Shown: positions 42,420 to 53,590, counted from the first letter of the stretch. The stretch: DNA of 60,000 bases from Symsagittifera roscoffensis (GCF_963678635.1 NC_087067.1:4413072-4473071), one strand, 5' to 3'. The notes: a model not told the origin generated them from the letters alone. Translations and numbers: made by a program.

Positions 42420-43429
42420 ACCCTCTATCGATTGCGAATTTCTGAGTTAAGGGTCTTAGCTCGGGTATTTTGGTGCAAAAGAGGGTATAGTAATTTTGAT
42501 TACGGACTACATATAGGTTAATTTTTTCAATATACATTACTTATCTATCATTTAGACCCGAGAAACACCCCAATTTTGTCGAGAGATACTGACTTTCGAA
42601 AAGCTTTTAACCCCAGAAATTTTGGATATCGGAGTTTTCGAACAACAAAAAAGCTTCTGCGCAGTGAGTTACTACGTAGTTCGAGCCCCCTAACTAAAGA
42701 AATCGCAGAGAATAAGACTTAGTAGAAGTTGGATCAAAATTTTTGCAATTTTCCGAATTTTGCCAATAGGTTTTGAGGATCGGGTTTTTGAGTTTTTAGA
42801 GTTAGAGCGATAAAAATTTTTGCCTTAGGAGCTTGCTAGCAGAACGTGTTAGGTTGCAAAACCATTTTCGAGCAACTCACAGAATAGCTCCGTGGATAAA
42901 GCTAGAGACTTAAAGATCGGAAAAGGAAGGAATCGGAGGATCCAAGTTTGATAGTTTTTGACAAGATTTTTGTTTTCAAACCGGTTTTGGTCCGGTTTTT
43001 TTGCAATATTCCGGTGCTTTACAGGGCTACTACGCTCGTGTCAAGTATTTTTAAGCACTGTAGGCAAGAATTGCGGAAAAAGATTCTGGGAAACTTTATG
43101 GGTAGTGAAAAAAGGCTAATTTGGCAAACGCGTTTTTGTTGATTTCTCAAAGACTAACAAAACGATCGGAGAATTTTTGGTACCATAAGTCAACGTATTT
43201 GACAATCTTTTTCAGGTTGAAAATATCGGGAGAATAAAAATTTTCAGAAATCGTTAGTTCGGAGGAAACAACTTTTCGGGAAATCTCTGAACAGCAGAAA
43301 TTTTTATAAAACCACGTTCTTATCCTACTGCGTAGAATGACCGAGTCAACTCACTTTAATTTAGGCAAGCTAGACCTCATTCGGAGGCCTTACAGCGGTG
43401 AAAACACTTATTTTCGTGATTTTTGGGGA

Positions 43430-43870
43430 ACCCTCCGAAGCAACCCTTCGGAGTCAATGGAGCCCCTTAACAACCCTCCTTAAAAGAAATTTTTCACGGA
43501 AACCTCGGAGATAATTCAAATAACGCCCAGAGTCAATTTAGGTTGTTTGGACTCATTTTAACACTAGCTGGAGACCCCTTTGAGGCGAGGATTGAAAAAT
43601 TTTAAAAGATGATGGAACCCTCCGAAGTAACCCTCCGGAGTGACTTAAGTCTCTTATTGACCCTCCTTATTGAATTTAGGGGGACGCTCCGAAGCAACTT
43701 AGGTGTTTACTTGACCCTCCAATTTAACCCTCCGGAGTAAGTTTAGTGTCTTAACAACCCTCCGAAGTAACCCTCCGAAGTGACTTAAGCCCTTCAACAA
43801 CCCTCCTTAGTGGAAGTTTGGAGGGACTCTCCGGGACAATTTAAACATCCTTAGATATCCTTCTAAGGTC
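43430..43870 (+). repeat. Degenerate CCCTCCGGAG repeats in leader B
   Basis: About a dozen copies of a core AACCCTCCGAAG or ACCCTCCGGAG, often paired and followed by TGACTTAAG or CTTAACAACCCTCCTT. The core shares CTCCGGA with the family A array and the position in the leader is equivalent. Period is irregular. Confidence 0.7.
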
Positions 43871-44046
43871 TAAATAGAAGGATGACTACTAACGAGACGT
43901 GTATATTAGGAGAAAAAAGGCCCAGTTGACCTGGAGATTCGCGATCAACTTTGGATTCTAAATCAGGTTCATCAAAAGTATCCGAACAAATTTTTTTATA
44001 TTGTTATTTTGGTTGTGTGGTTACCTAGATCTACTTAATACGAAGG

Positions 44047-44305
44047 CTCGGGCAATCCGGGAACACATAAAAGAAGACATCGGTGAGTGTTTTAAACAAG
44101 AAACAATCACTTGGGAAGACAAAGTTGTTCCGTACTCTCGTGCTCTTGGAGCTGTCCGGGTGTGGGAGGGCTTTTGCTTAGACTCTAGATATTTTCGATC
44201 AAGAGGTTGCCTTGAGCTACGTAGTAGGACAGCTCGGGCAATCACAGGACGTATAAACGAAGGCTTCGGCGAGTGTATTAGACAAGACACACTCACTTGA
44301 GAAGA
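44047..44305 (+). repeat. Direct repeat pair in leader B
   Basis: Two ~75-bp segments starting GCTCGGGCAATC (near 44,047 and 44,234) share spacing and ends (CACTTG-x-GAAGACA). In one frame both encode a similar peptide (ARAI...I-x-E-x-x-GEC-x-x-Q), but the second is closed by a stop, so an RNA role is as likely. The second overlaps the position of the leader A hairpins. Confidence 0.5.
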
Positions 44306-44951
44306 CAGTGTCCTGGGCTTCGTTCATTTGGAGTGTTTTAATCGAGGGAAGTCTTTAAGACTAAGTTTTATTTATCTGTTGCTGAGACCATCACTGCTCT
44401 TTTATAAAAAAAATTGTTTGATTTTAAACGAAGCAGTGATTCGATACGTCTATGGCGGTAAAGTAATACTGAACGAAAGATCGCTGTCACCTATAGGCTT
44501 ATCTTATCTCTTTATTAGTTTTGTTTTGTGTATTAGTTATAGCAACTCGTGAAATTTTGTGATACTGTTATGCTAGGTGACTGAGTGGAATTAGTAATAA
44601 CCTTACATTGAGCAGGCCCTTGTGTAACTTTAGCTGAGTCACTGATAGCATCTCTAAGAGATTGAAGGGGTATTTTTGATATTGAAGGAGTTGAGTAAGC
44701 GGACTTAAGCAAAATTTCTCAAATTTATTTTTGGAACTTGTGCAATGTCGTCAAAAAACTATTTGAAAAAATTATCACGAAATATGTAGAGACTCGCTAG
44801 GAGCAACATCTGAGCACGGGAAGTACGCGGAGGTTTAAATCACGGCAGCAAGTGAAGGTCATAGTGATCTTTCAGTGAGCGGAATGAAACTAAGAAGTGA
44901 AAAGAATCGAGATGGTGATGAAGGCGGGACGTCAAGGCTCGAGCGGCTAAC

Positions 44952-46092
44952 ATGACGTTAACTGATCGCTCCGAGGAAGGGGAGCAAACGCAAATCCGAC
45001 CCGACCACTACCATCGAGAGGATCTAAAAGAGCATGGCGAGAAATTTGAGCGGGGAGAAACCGAGAAAACTCAAGAGACCTCGGAGCGTTCCGAGGTCGG
45101 ACTACGAGAGGAACTGTTGTTTAAGGGGACGTCCAAATCGGAGACCAAGAACAATTGTTGGAGAAAGGAACAATACTCTCTAGTCAAACAGGGCAAGAAT
45201 GTGATGATGTCGAGCATAAATCCAAGACAAGAGCAACCAAGTTCAAAAACGAAAAGAAGTTTCAAGACAATGCGCGATGAACGCAAGGCGTCGCTCCGAA
45301 CTGATGGATTGTTTTTTGGATATGACGGTTTGGGGCTGGTGCACTCGGACATGGACTTCATACCTAGCCCGAGATAGAAGAAGGGCAAGAAAGCGTTGTC
45401 TGACTCGCCAAACAGAACAATGTCAGATGGGATAACGATGGGAGCATCCTCGACCCACGACAGGCTGATGATGTCGATGGGCACACAAAAGGGTGGCGCA
45501 TCGTCGAGTACCAGGCTGCAACCTCCTTTGAATTCATCGTCTCTGGGTCTTACCCCAGTGCTGGGAACGGCTGGCGACTTGAGTGACATGTTTGCCGGTG
45601 TAATGACAGGCCTTGAAGAACTGGAGGATGGATCGAGTTGAAGGAAGGGCTCAAAAAGGCCATGGGAGATTGAGAGACGAGCTGACAAGCGTGAAGTCAC
45701 AAGCGAGAAGTGATCAGGCCCAACTGATTCGGGACACCGATCAGTGCCTGGCGGAAAGCTTGGCGCTGGCAACCAAGGAGTCACAAGAAAGAGACGTTAG
45801 AATGACGAGAGAGATCGAGCGATTGTTGAACGATCATGACTACATCCATGCTCATACGATGACTAACCTGGAGAAAACACTAGATGCAAAAGCTGAATTT
45901 ATGATGCGGAAGCTTGATGAGATCTTGAGCGGCAACAACCGAGAGAATCGTCCCGCGCCAATGAGGGACTCGCGTCGGGCAACTGACAAATCGGGAACCC
46001 ATAATTGTGCAGGGGCGCAGCCGAGATCAAGAACGAATTTTGAGCCTGACCATAGGAAGAGACCCAGGGCAGCCCCGGCGAGGTCGGATTAG
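44952..46092 (+). pseudogene. Gag N-terminal and coiled-coil region, copy 2
   Basis: Frames 44,952-45,377, 45,396-45,641 and 45,613-46,092. The first is charged and disordered. The third has the coiled coil (TREIERLLNDHDYIHAHTMT) and a basic RP-rich end, in the same place as copy 1 22,224-23,057, though sequence is quite diverged. Two frameshifts break it. Start: the ATG at 44,952 follows a long stop-dense leader. Confidence 0.6.
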
Positions 46093-46200
46093 ACGGATTC
46101 AGCCCCACCAGAAGCGGATGCCACACCGGGAGCACGTTTACCGACAACGCCGCACGTCAGATCAGTGCCAGATCTGACTACCGTCTCGCAAGACACGACG

Positions 46201-46793
46201 ATGTACGCTTCAATGTTTGAGCCTTTGAATAGATCTCTTGGAACATTCATCACCAAACTCTTGAAGTCAACTGAGAGAAAATAGAGGTCACGGAGGACAC
46301 TCAAAAAGCCAAAATCAAACAAGGTTGAGTCAGATGGCTGCATCAACGCCTGTATAGAAGTGAGGAAATTACACTTTTAAGAGGAGAATCTCTCCAAGAA
46401 ACAGGAAAGCAATGCCCTGACAAGCAACTTAGAGGGCACGGCCCTGAGCTGTGTAATGGCGAAAAGGACTTATGAACGAGACAGTGCTCGCAAAGTATTT
46501 GACATCTTGCTGAATCGTTTCGGCTCGGGGTACAGGGACATCAAGATATGGTGAAGTTTGAAAAGAGACTTCAAAGAAATGATGAATCAATAGACAAATT
46601 TTTGGATGATCTCGAACTACTCAGAACGAGAAGTTACCCCGACGAGAGGATCTCGGAACGGAGCTTAGCTATTGCTTCAAAGTTCATGGGTGGAGTAAAA
46701 AGTGATGAGCTGAAAACCATGTTGGCCGCACACTTCACCTTTTCAGCGGACTCAGTACCCACGCCTGACGATTTGCGTATGAAATCGCGTTAA
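46201..46793 (+). pseudogene. Gag capsid domain, copy 2
   Basis: Starts MYASMFEPLNRSLGTFITKL, continues in scattered frames with LLNRFGS and then 46,548-46,793: MVKFEKRLQRNDESIDKFLD, IASKFMGGVKSDELKTMLAA and VPTPDDLRMKSR. It matches copy 1 21,586-22,179 block for block. At about 46,850 the sequence jumps to protease, so both CCHC knuckles are deleted. Confidence 0.75.
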
Positions 46794-46858
46794 TACTTGC
46801 TCATAAAACCAGGGGCTCAATATCGTTACAGCAATTACGGCAACTACAGTGGCACCAA

Positions 46859-47443
46859 ATGAACGTGGACGGCATAAACGTTTATTTTAAAGCTCACATA
46901 ACCAATGCAAGTGACCAGGTAGGCCGGATCTACATTGATCGAGAAGAGCTTAAGGTCCGACGAATGAGAAACAATGCCATGCTGAAACAAGACGCAGTCC
47001 ACATAGGCTGTGAAGCCGATCTGGCCGCGCATGTACTAGACGTGCAGGGTAGACAACTCTCCGTGATGGGACTATTAGAAACCGGAGCAGTGGTCAGTGT
47101 CATTCCTGTGAGCACTTGGACCGACATGGGTTTTGATAGGTCGGATCTGCTTTCGACTGCTATCAGACTGGCAGCGACTAATCAAGGTGTAATATACGTG
47201 ACCGGAAGGAACCCCATCATCTCGTTGCAGCTAGTAGGGAGGCATCTCTGGATGAGTTTCCTGGTCATCAAGAATCTTGACGAGTCCGACCAGTTCATCC
47301 TAGGAAGAGGTTATGTGCGCAACTTCAATATCACGATTGACCTCATTGACGGGTTGATAAGAATCAAGGACCCAGAGAGAAAGTATAAAAAAAACCAATT
47401 AATAAAATCCTGGTTAACCAACCAAAGGTGCCAATTTTCCTAG
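46859..47443 (+). pseudogene. Aspartic protease, copy 2 (D-T-G changed to E-T-G)
   Basis: A 194-codon open frame homologous to copy 1 protease. The active-site loop reads GLLETGAVVSVIP; Asp is replaced by Glu (GAA), which should abolish activity. The DQFILGRGYVRNFNITIDL block is kept. The frame is otherwise intact, so the substitution is probably the first inactivating change in this domain. Confidence 0.8.
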
Positions 47444-47786
47444 ATTGGAAGGTTAGGTTAAAACAAAATCAGGCTGTAATAGCGACATTTGGGATGAGGA
47501 ACTTGAATGAGCTCAGTAACGACAGACACGTGTGTCTGGTTCCCAACCCAATCAGTAAAAGCTCAGCTATTTAAGGAAAAAGCTTTTCACTCACTCAGAG
47601 CGGACTGTGTGTGACTGTGTTGTTGAACACAGAGGCAACAACGGTGACGATACAACGAGGCAAGAAACTTGGTTACGCCTTGCCTCTGAGAACAGAGTAT
47701 TCGAGTGTGGAGAACGTCAAGAAATACAAAATTACTGAATTTCCTTCACACGCCAACCATGATGCATATTTAAGAGGATAAATGAA

Positions 47787-48836
47787 TTGAAGTCTTTTGA
47801 AAAGTTGTATTCAATGAAATCGGAGACAGACGATGGGTTGTCTAGTTGCTCGAAATTTCCTGAGAGACCAACAAAAAAAGAATTAGCTTCGAACAGGCCG
47901 GTCCTACCTAAAAAAGAGCACTCGAAGGGCAAAATCTCAGATAAGGAGCTAAACTCGCTCAGAGCGGTGTTGAATCGGAACGCAGACGTTTTTTCGAAGC
48001 ATATGGCTGATATAGGTTGCTGCACTTTTGTAGAACATGAGATAGAAATAGAAGAGGTTCATAACCTCATAGGGAGGGAGCTAGGAGAATGACCCCACAC
48101 AATTCAGAAGCATGCAGAAAAAAAATCGAAATGTTAATGGAATTTGATATGATTGAACCGTCGAAGTCCCAGTGGGCTTGCGGCGTGGTCATAGCAAAAA
48201 AAAATAGGAGCAACTAAGATTTGGTTGTGATTTCCGCTACCTGAACGCGGTAACGATAAAGGTCGCATACCCGATTCCCGGCATCGATGAGAGCCTCTCC
48301 AAATTAGGAGATGCATAATTCTTCGCGATGTTGGATTTGGGCTCTTCCTTCGTGCAAGTGCCCCTCAGAAAACAATATCGAGAGAAAACGGGCTTTGCTG
48401 GTGAACTGGGACTGTTTCAGTGGAAAAATGCCCTGTGGACTATGCAATGCGACGGCTACGTTTCAACGATTAATTGCCCAGGCACTCACGAATGTAACTA
48501 AAAAATAAGGCAACCTCATAATGTATTACGTTGATGACGTGGTCATCGCGACAACAACGCTGGAGGACTATATAGATAGACTAGACGAGGTCTTTTCTTG
48601 CATGAAACACGTCGGCCTGAAACGCAAACCTTTCAAGTGCAAAATCCTGAGAGACTCAATCAAGTATCTTGGTCGCCTTGTAGATAAACACGGGGTCAGA
48701 CCGGATTCCGAAGTGGTTGAAGCGGTGTTGACATGGAAAGCACCAAAGACCGACACGCAATTGATGAGCTTTCTCGGATTCACTAATCACTACTGAGAGT
48801 TTATCATAGGGTATGCTGACAATAGTTATACCCCAT
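47787..48836 (+). pseudogene. Reverse transcriptase, copy 2
   Basis: Frames 47,787-48,092 (RNADVFSKHMADIG and fingers), 48,200-48,430 (GCDFRYLNAV, MLDLGSSFVQVPL), 48,430-48,508 (MPCGLCNATATFQRL) and 48,521-48,796 (YYVDDVV, KAPKTDTQLMSFLGFTN). Motif A Asp and YVDD are kept. At least four stops or frameshifts. No internal duplication is seen here, which confirms that the one in copy 1 is private to that copy. Confidence 0.85.
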
Positions 48837-48839
48837 GCA

Positions 48840-49062
48840 GAAGTTGATGCAAAATAAGGGTAAGAAATTCAGCTGAAAGGACGAGGCTCAAGTCTCCTTT
48901 GAGAACATCAAGCGCGAATTTTGCGAGGCTCCGGTCCTCGGCATGCCGACAGAAAAGGGGATGTTTGTATTAGATACAGACGCATCAGTGGTTGCGATAT
49001 CGGGCATACTCCGCCAAGAACAAGAGTGGAACGGGAGAACTGTTCTCATTGCAGACTGTTAA
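48840..49062 (+). pseudogene. RNase H start, copy 2 (TDAS kept)
   Basis: FENIKREFCEAPVLGMPTEK, then VLDTDASVVAISGIL with the catalytic Asp that copy 1 has lost. It is truncated after QEWNGRTVL by the internal deletion. Confidence 0.7.
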
Positions 49063-49750
49063 GAAGATTGGAGGTTAGCGAGAGGCTCTAGAGAAGGAGA
49101 TGATTTTGAATGACAGCGAGGCCTATCATAGACCTACTGGTTCGAAATATCTGGTAGGTTCGAGCTCCGCACCATATTGCAATATTAGGTACCCTACGCA
49201 CATGGTGGCGATGGACGCGAGGACGCAGCAGGTGTTGCTCGACCAACTCTTCTCTGTGCCAGAGTGCGTGAGATTGGCCAGGATGTCGGAGAGGTCATAT
49301 GATTTACTGACGAAGATCATTCGGGCCGTCCCGAAGAGATCTGATTGTGAGTTGGGACGTAGTGAGTGAAGTGTACATGAGGTTGAGTGAGGGTAATGTG
49401 AGGGAATTCCAGAGGATTCCCACCAAATTCCGCACCATGGATGAAAAAGATGACGTTGACAGGATCGCGATAGAAGTGGAACCGTTGCTGGGAGCTTCAG
49501 GGTACCGGACCCGAAGGAGCATCTTGATGATCCATGGGGAGTATCCTGGTAATTGCCTGGCGCAGACGTTATGGTACCCCAAACGCGGGAATCTGGTGGG
49601 ACGTGGAGGAGTTGTACTCCACCGGGTTGCGCGACCAAAATCAACCAGTGTCAATTGTGGTGGTTAGTTCCATGCTGGCAGTGAGATGGTTAGAAGCTGA
49701 CGCGAGCACGAGTGAGCAGGAGACGGCCTGCCGACACCTGAGCAACTAAG
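49063..49750 (+). pseudogene. Unknown downstream ORF part, copy 2
   Basis: Frames 49,100-49,369, 49,347-49,667 and 49,534-49,749 correspond to copy 1 6,208-5,565. Shared blocks: FSVPECVRLARMSERSYD, a MDEKDDVDR-like block, LLGASGYRTRRS and MLAVRWLEAD. Frames change twice. No recognised domain. Confidence 0.55.
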
Positions 49751-49754
49751 CAAC

Positions 49755-50279
49755 ATGAAGATGAACAACAACTTAGATCTTTTCAGAAACACCTGGAAGG
49801 TTCTTAGATTACCCAAAGCCATTGAGAGGATATGGTCAAGGCAAAGGTTGATGCCTTGGTTCCGTGCAGTGATGACGTCGTGGATGCATGAACGCGCGAA
49901 GCGTCATGTTTCTAGGAACACGGAAGCCTATCCATCCTTCCATCTAGATATAGGACCGAGACCCTATAAGAGAGAATTCCTAATGCACAGAAACGCTGTT
50001 ACCACGGCGGTGAAGCGAGTAGCTGAAGCGCCTTGTGTTACTGAAGCCGAAAAGAGAGAGGTCTTACAAGCTGACCTAGAACAGAATGTGAGCCTGTGTC
50101 TGGACAACAACTTTTGCAGGAACCGGGAGCCAAATGCGAATATGGACTTACTACCTTGTTGCAAACCGAGGCTGTTAGAGCAGGAGAGTTGGGGCACGGC
50201 CCGCAACTCCGTGCACATGCTGGAGAAAGTCCTAGAAGACAGCGAGACAGAAGAGCAAGGACAAGAAGCAACGGAGTGA
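49755..50279 (+). CDS. Terminal module of the giant element, copy 2 (174-codon ORF)
   Basis: Function unknown. This frame is fully open and is the best version of the module: MKMNNNLDLFRNTWKVLRLP, WSRQRLMPWFRAVMTSWMHE, then HRNAVTTAVKRVAEAP, FCRNREPN, LLPCCKPRLLEQESWGTARN and an acidic tail. It is helical, basic in the first half and acidic at the end. Homology with copy 1 5,093-5,660 covers its whole length. No transmembrane helix or signal peptide is visible. Last gene before the 3' UTR. Confidence 0.6.
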   Translation: MKMNNNLDLFRNTWKVLRLPKAIERIWSRQRLMPWFRAVMTSWMHERAKRHVSRNTEAYPSFHLDIGPRPYKREFLMHRNAVTTAVKRVAEAPCVTEAEKREVLQADLEQNVSLCLDNNFCRNREPNANMDLLPCCKPRLLEQESWGTARNSVHMLEKVLEDSETEEQGQEATE

Positions 50280-51020
50280 AGACGAAGATGTAACACGAGA
50301 TGGAGTAAAAGTGAAGAGAGAAGGGAAAAAAATAATTGTCTTTGTGAGCTAAAACTTATACCAATCAACTAAGTTTGATTGTTGAAACTGTTATATTTTT
50401 TGTTTTGCTGTATTTTGGTTAAACCAGGCTTTGAGAATTGGATTGGTAAAGTGTTGCAATTGCTAAATGACAATGAAATTTTTATTTAATGCTGTTTACA
50501 TATATATAGAAAGCATAGGTGAGTATATTTACCTATTTAAACCCGACTGAATTTTTTAACCTGTGTAAGACACGTGTTCACTGTGTGGCGACCTGGTAGG
50601 TTAGGGTACGCTCGCTCGAAGAGGGTGAAAACCTCATTATGCATCCTAGCCACAGAGTTTCTTGGTTTTAAGATTGAGGGCGACAGCATAAATAACTGAT
50701 TATACTTGGTGAGTGACATTAAGTTAACGGGTGCGTAGCCGTGCCACGTCCCAAATTTTTAATCAAGCAAGAGCGAAAATAAACTCTATGGCGAGATGAC
50801 GTAAGTAGTCAGAAAAGAAATTTTATCTAGGACAGTTCTCATAGTGCAATTTTTGTGAAAATGTTGAAAGGCAGTGAGATGTAGTATGATGCCATTTGTG
50901 AAACGCGGTGAGTTGAGGTGGAGTAGATAAATTTCTTTTTCTAATGCGATTTGTAAGGTTGATTATAGAGAACTGGAACGCTACTTGACGATAACCCGGT
51001 GTTAGGCGATCAATGAGGAC
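50280..51020 (+). other. 3' UTR of copy 2
   Basis: No shared coding frame. Aligns in blocks with copy 1 5,092-4,309 (for example CAACTAAGTTTG and TATGATGCCATTT). Ends ATGAGGAC before the LTR start, a weak purine-rich tract. Confidence 0.6.
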
Positions 51021-52510
51021 TGTGACATTTGACCAGAATGTACGAGAATGCAGTTTCGCAATCGAAGTTTTATAGATCAGAAAAAGAACATCTAAACTGG
51101 AAAGTTCATGGTTTCAATGAATTAGCAGCGTTACTTGGATGATTAGACCAATCGCGAAGGGTTGGTTTTGACTGACATGGTTTTGGCTGAAATTTTTAAA
51201 ATTTCGATTTGGACGTGAACGACACGTAAACTTTTTATATTTCGCACACATTGAAACAGCGAAACAGAACAACAAAAGTTGCAGTGAAAACAACTACGAA
51301 AAAACGACAACAGATTGAAACTGTGATTGAAATTTGTCAGAAACCATTCCGAATTGCAATGATTGTGCCGCTACAATCATTACAACATAGAACCCGAGAA
51401 AAGGGAAGGGTGTTGGGACGGCGTGTCCAGCCTTCCGAAAAGAAATAGGAGTGCTATTTACCCGGATTTCAGAATCGGGAGGGGTCTCGGACCCAAAACT
51501 CAAACTGTTTTGTACAAACGCTTAGCTTCCTAGTCATGTATTGAGTTGAATTTAGTTAACATCCCAATTCATTTTCAGAGAATGAGAAGCTAGGAGTGAG
51601 GAAAAGGGTTGATGCATCTTAGATGGAGATGTTGATTTTTTATCTACTGAACAAAAACATTAGTAATATAATAATTCGTAGAAGCCCTGTTTTTAGGAGT
51701 GACCTCATGGTCTGGGGATACTGAGACCCAGCCATGAGCTCACTATTTTTGCATATAATTAAATTAAATTGAGCGTTCTGTTCAAAGCCGGAAAGCAGTA
51801 ACTTTTTGCCGACCCGAAGTTAGGAAAACCACCAAAAAGAACTGGATTAGGCAGAGACGGTGAAGAGCATGTAGAGCTGTGTTTAGACGCTAGCCAGTCG
51901 TTTTAGAACCTAGCTTTATTTTCTGTCGATATGTACTTCCGGTCGAATGTTACATAGATGTTTCTATGGCGCTCCTGGGTGTTATTCTTTTTAACATCAT
52001 GACCGGCAGAACCGTTATAGAGAACTCCGCGCCGGGGCGGAAGGATGGGGGGATTAGCCGTCCCGTCGTTTCCTGAGAAGTTTGTGTTCAAAAACATTTA
52101 AAGATAAACAAGAAACCAAATAAAAAGTAGTATAGTACCTACGAAAAACAAAAAACATAAAAAATAAACGAAAAAGCCAAAAACAGTTAAAAAAAAAAGT
52201 TTAAAATCAGTAGAAATCATCCCCCTAGACGAGATGTGATCCGACCCCCCGTTTGTTGTTGTTAGATATTTTGTTGTATCAGGCATTTATATCAGTCAGG
52301 ATTGTTACGAGCAATTTTTTGGCCCGTTTGTGGTGCTTGTACTGTACGGTTTGCGTCAATCCGGAAGAGTCTCGGGATTAGAGAAGAAGAATGATCCGGC
52401 AAGCAGTTCAAGGAGCGACAAGAAGGGGGTCAAAGACAACAACAATCGACCGTTGGGTATCGTTAAAACTTTTCAATCCCTTTTGGTACAAAAAGTAAGA
52501 TATAACTCTG
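51021..52510 (+). repeat. LTR A, plus orientation, shared by copies 2 and 3
   Basis: Starts TGTGACATTTGACC right after the copy 2 3' UTR; about 1.49 kb later a primer-binding candidate begins. It serves as 3' LTR of copy 2 and 5' LTR of copy 3. TTTATATCA near 52,290 is a TATA candidate. A short conserved open frame (SSSRSDKKG-x-KDNNNR) lies at 52,380-52,460 and recurs in other LTR A copies; I take it as incidental. Confidence 0.75.
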
Positions 52511-52537
52511 TGGGGGGCTCGACAGTGACTGCACTGT
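52511..52537 (+). promoter_or_regulatory. Primer-binding site candidate, family A, with hairpin
   Basis: TGGGGGGCTCG is one G longer than the start of the tRNA-Pro primer site of murine leukaemia virus (TGGGGGCTCG). A hairpin ACAGTG-ACTG-CACTGT (52,522-52,537) overlaps its 3' part. Family B has a different site, so the two families probably use different tRNAs. Confidence 0.4.
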
Positions 52538-53335
52538 AGTGACCCTTCACCGAACTGCGAAATTCCGAGTTAAGCACCTTAATTCGGATATTGAACAAAC
52601 CAGGAGGGGTATAAAATTACTTGTTCTACTATTTATACAGCCTATATTAATACTCACACACCGTTTTTCAGTGAAATACACAATAAGCAGACCGGTTCTT
52701 AGGGTCAAAATATTTTGATCCCACCACAAATCGCGATTATTTGAGATATCGATATTTTTTGGAACGGAAAAAAGCGCTAAATTAGTGAGTTACATAGTAA
52801 CTGTACTAGTATAATAGGTAGAACCGGTTAAGTTTAGTTCGGAAGTGGTTGGAACTAATTGGGCACCAAAAACCGAATTTTCTTGATTTTTGAAAAAACG
52901 AAACGCTACAAAATAAGATAACTTTTTGATGTTTTTGAGTTAGGACAGTAAAAATTGTTGTTCGGACAACGTGCACTAGTGAATCGACAGGTTTTCAAAC
53001 CCGTTTGCCGGTAACCTTCCGGGTTACAGTGAAAACGAACTTAACGTGTTTGATTTAGTGGATTCAGCAATCCGGAAGGGTCCAAATAGGATTATTTTTG
53101 GCAAATTTTGCAGCTGGAACGTTTTAGATTGGATTGTTTTGCATTCAACTAGAAGAGTAGAGGTCGGATCAATAACTTTTAGGTCAAAAAGAACAGCATT
53201 GCGAAAAAAAAAATTGGGAAAGAAAATACACCCTTCCTAGGTAGTTCAAACAGCATAATAGCATCGGAGAACGTATCCGGAAGGGTATTGGTTGAAAATT
53301 TTGAAAGTCTCTGAAAAGCTATTTTTACAAACCCG

Positions 53336-53590
53336 GAGGCGTCCTAATCTGGTAGGGTCCCAATTTTGCCAATCCGGAGGGGTCTTGTTTTTGCCAATCC
53401 GGAAGGGTCCCAATTTTGCCAATCCGTAAGGGTCACAATTTTGCCAATAAGGAAGGGTCCCAATTTTGCAAAACCGGAGGGGTACTATTTTTGCCAATCC
53501 GGAGGGGTACTTTTTTTGCCAATCCGGAGGGGTCTTGTTTTGCCAATCCGGAGGGGTAATATTTTTGCCAATCCGGGGGGTACTATTTTG
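53336..53590 (+). repeat. 25-bp tandem array (about 11 units), copy 3
   Basis: Core CCAATCCGGAGGGGT; outer units are more degenerate (CCCGGAGGCGT, TCTGGTAGGGT) than inner ones. The degenerate first two units are shared with copy 4. Confidence 0.85.

Larger units (their letters stand above)
42420..44951 (+). other. Long leader of copy 2
   Basis: About 2.5 kb before the gag ATG. No recognised coding domain. The part 42,950-43,300 aligns with leader A at 56,310-56,470. It holds the Family B repeat region and a pair of direct repeats, and around 44,387-44,448 a 9-bp stem (ATCACTGCT/AGCAGTGAT) enclosing TTTTATAAAA. Confidence 0.6.
42401..51020 (+). mobile_element. Giant Gypsy-like element copy 2 (subfamily B) with internal deletion
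   Basis: Plus-strand order: primer site, long leader with its own repeat region, gag, capsid, protease, RT, RNase H start, then near 49,062 a jump to the terminal part of the downstream ORF and 3' UTR. By comparison with copy 1 about 11 kb is missing: the rest of RNase H, integrase, macro domain and SGNH region. The 5' LTR is type B and the 3' LTR (51,021) type A. It is diverged from copy 1 throughout. Confidence 0.8.

Noticed and set aside
45071-45784. 237-codon minus-strand frame
   Set aside because: It is antisense to copy 2 gag, which has homology to copy 1 gag in the plus frames; the minus frame matches nothing in the other copies.
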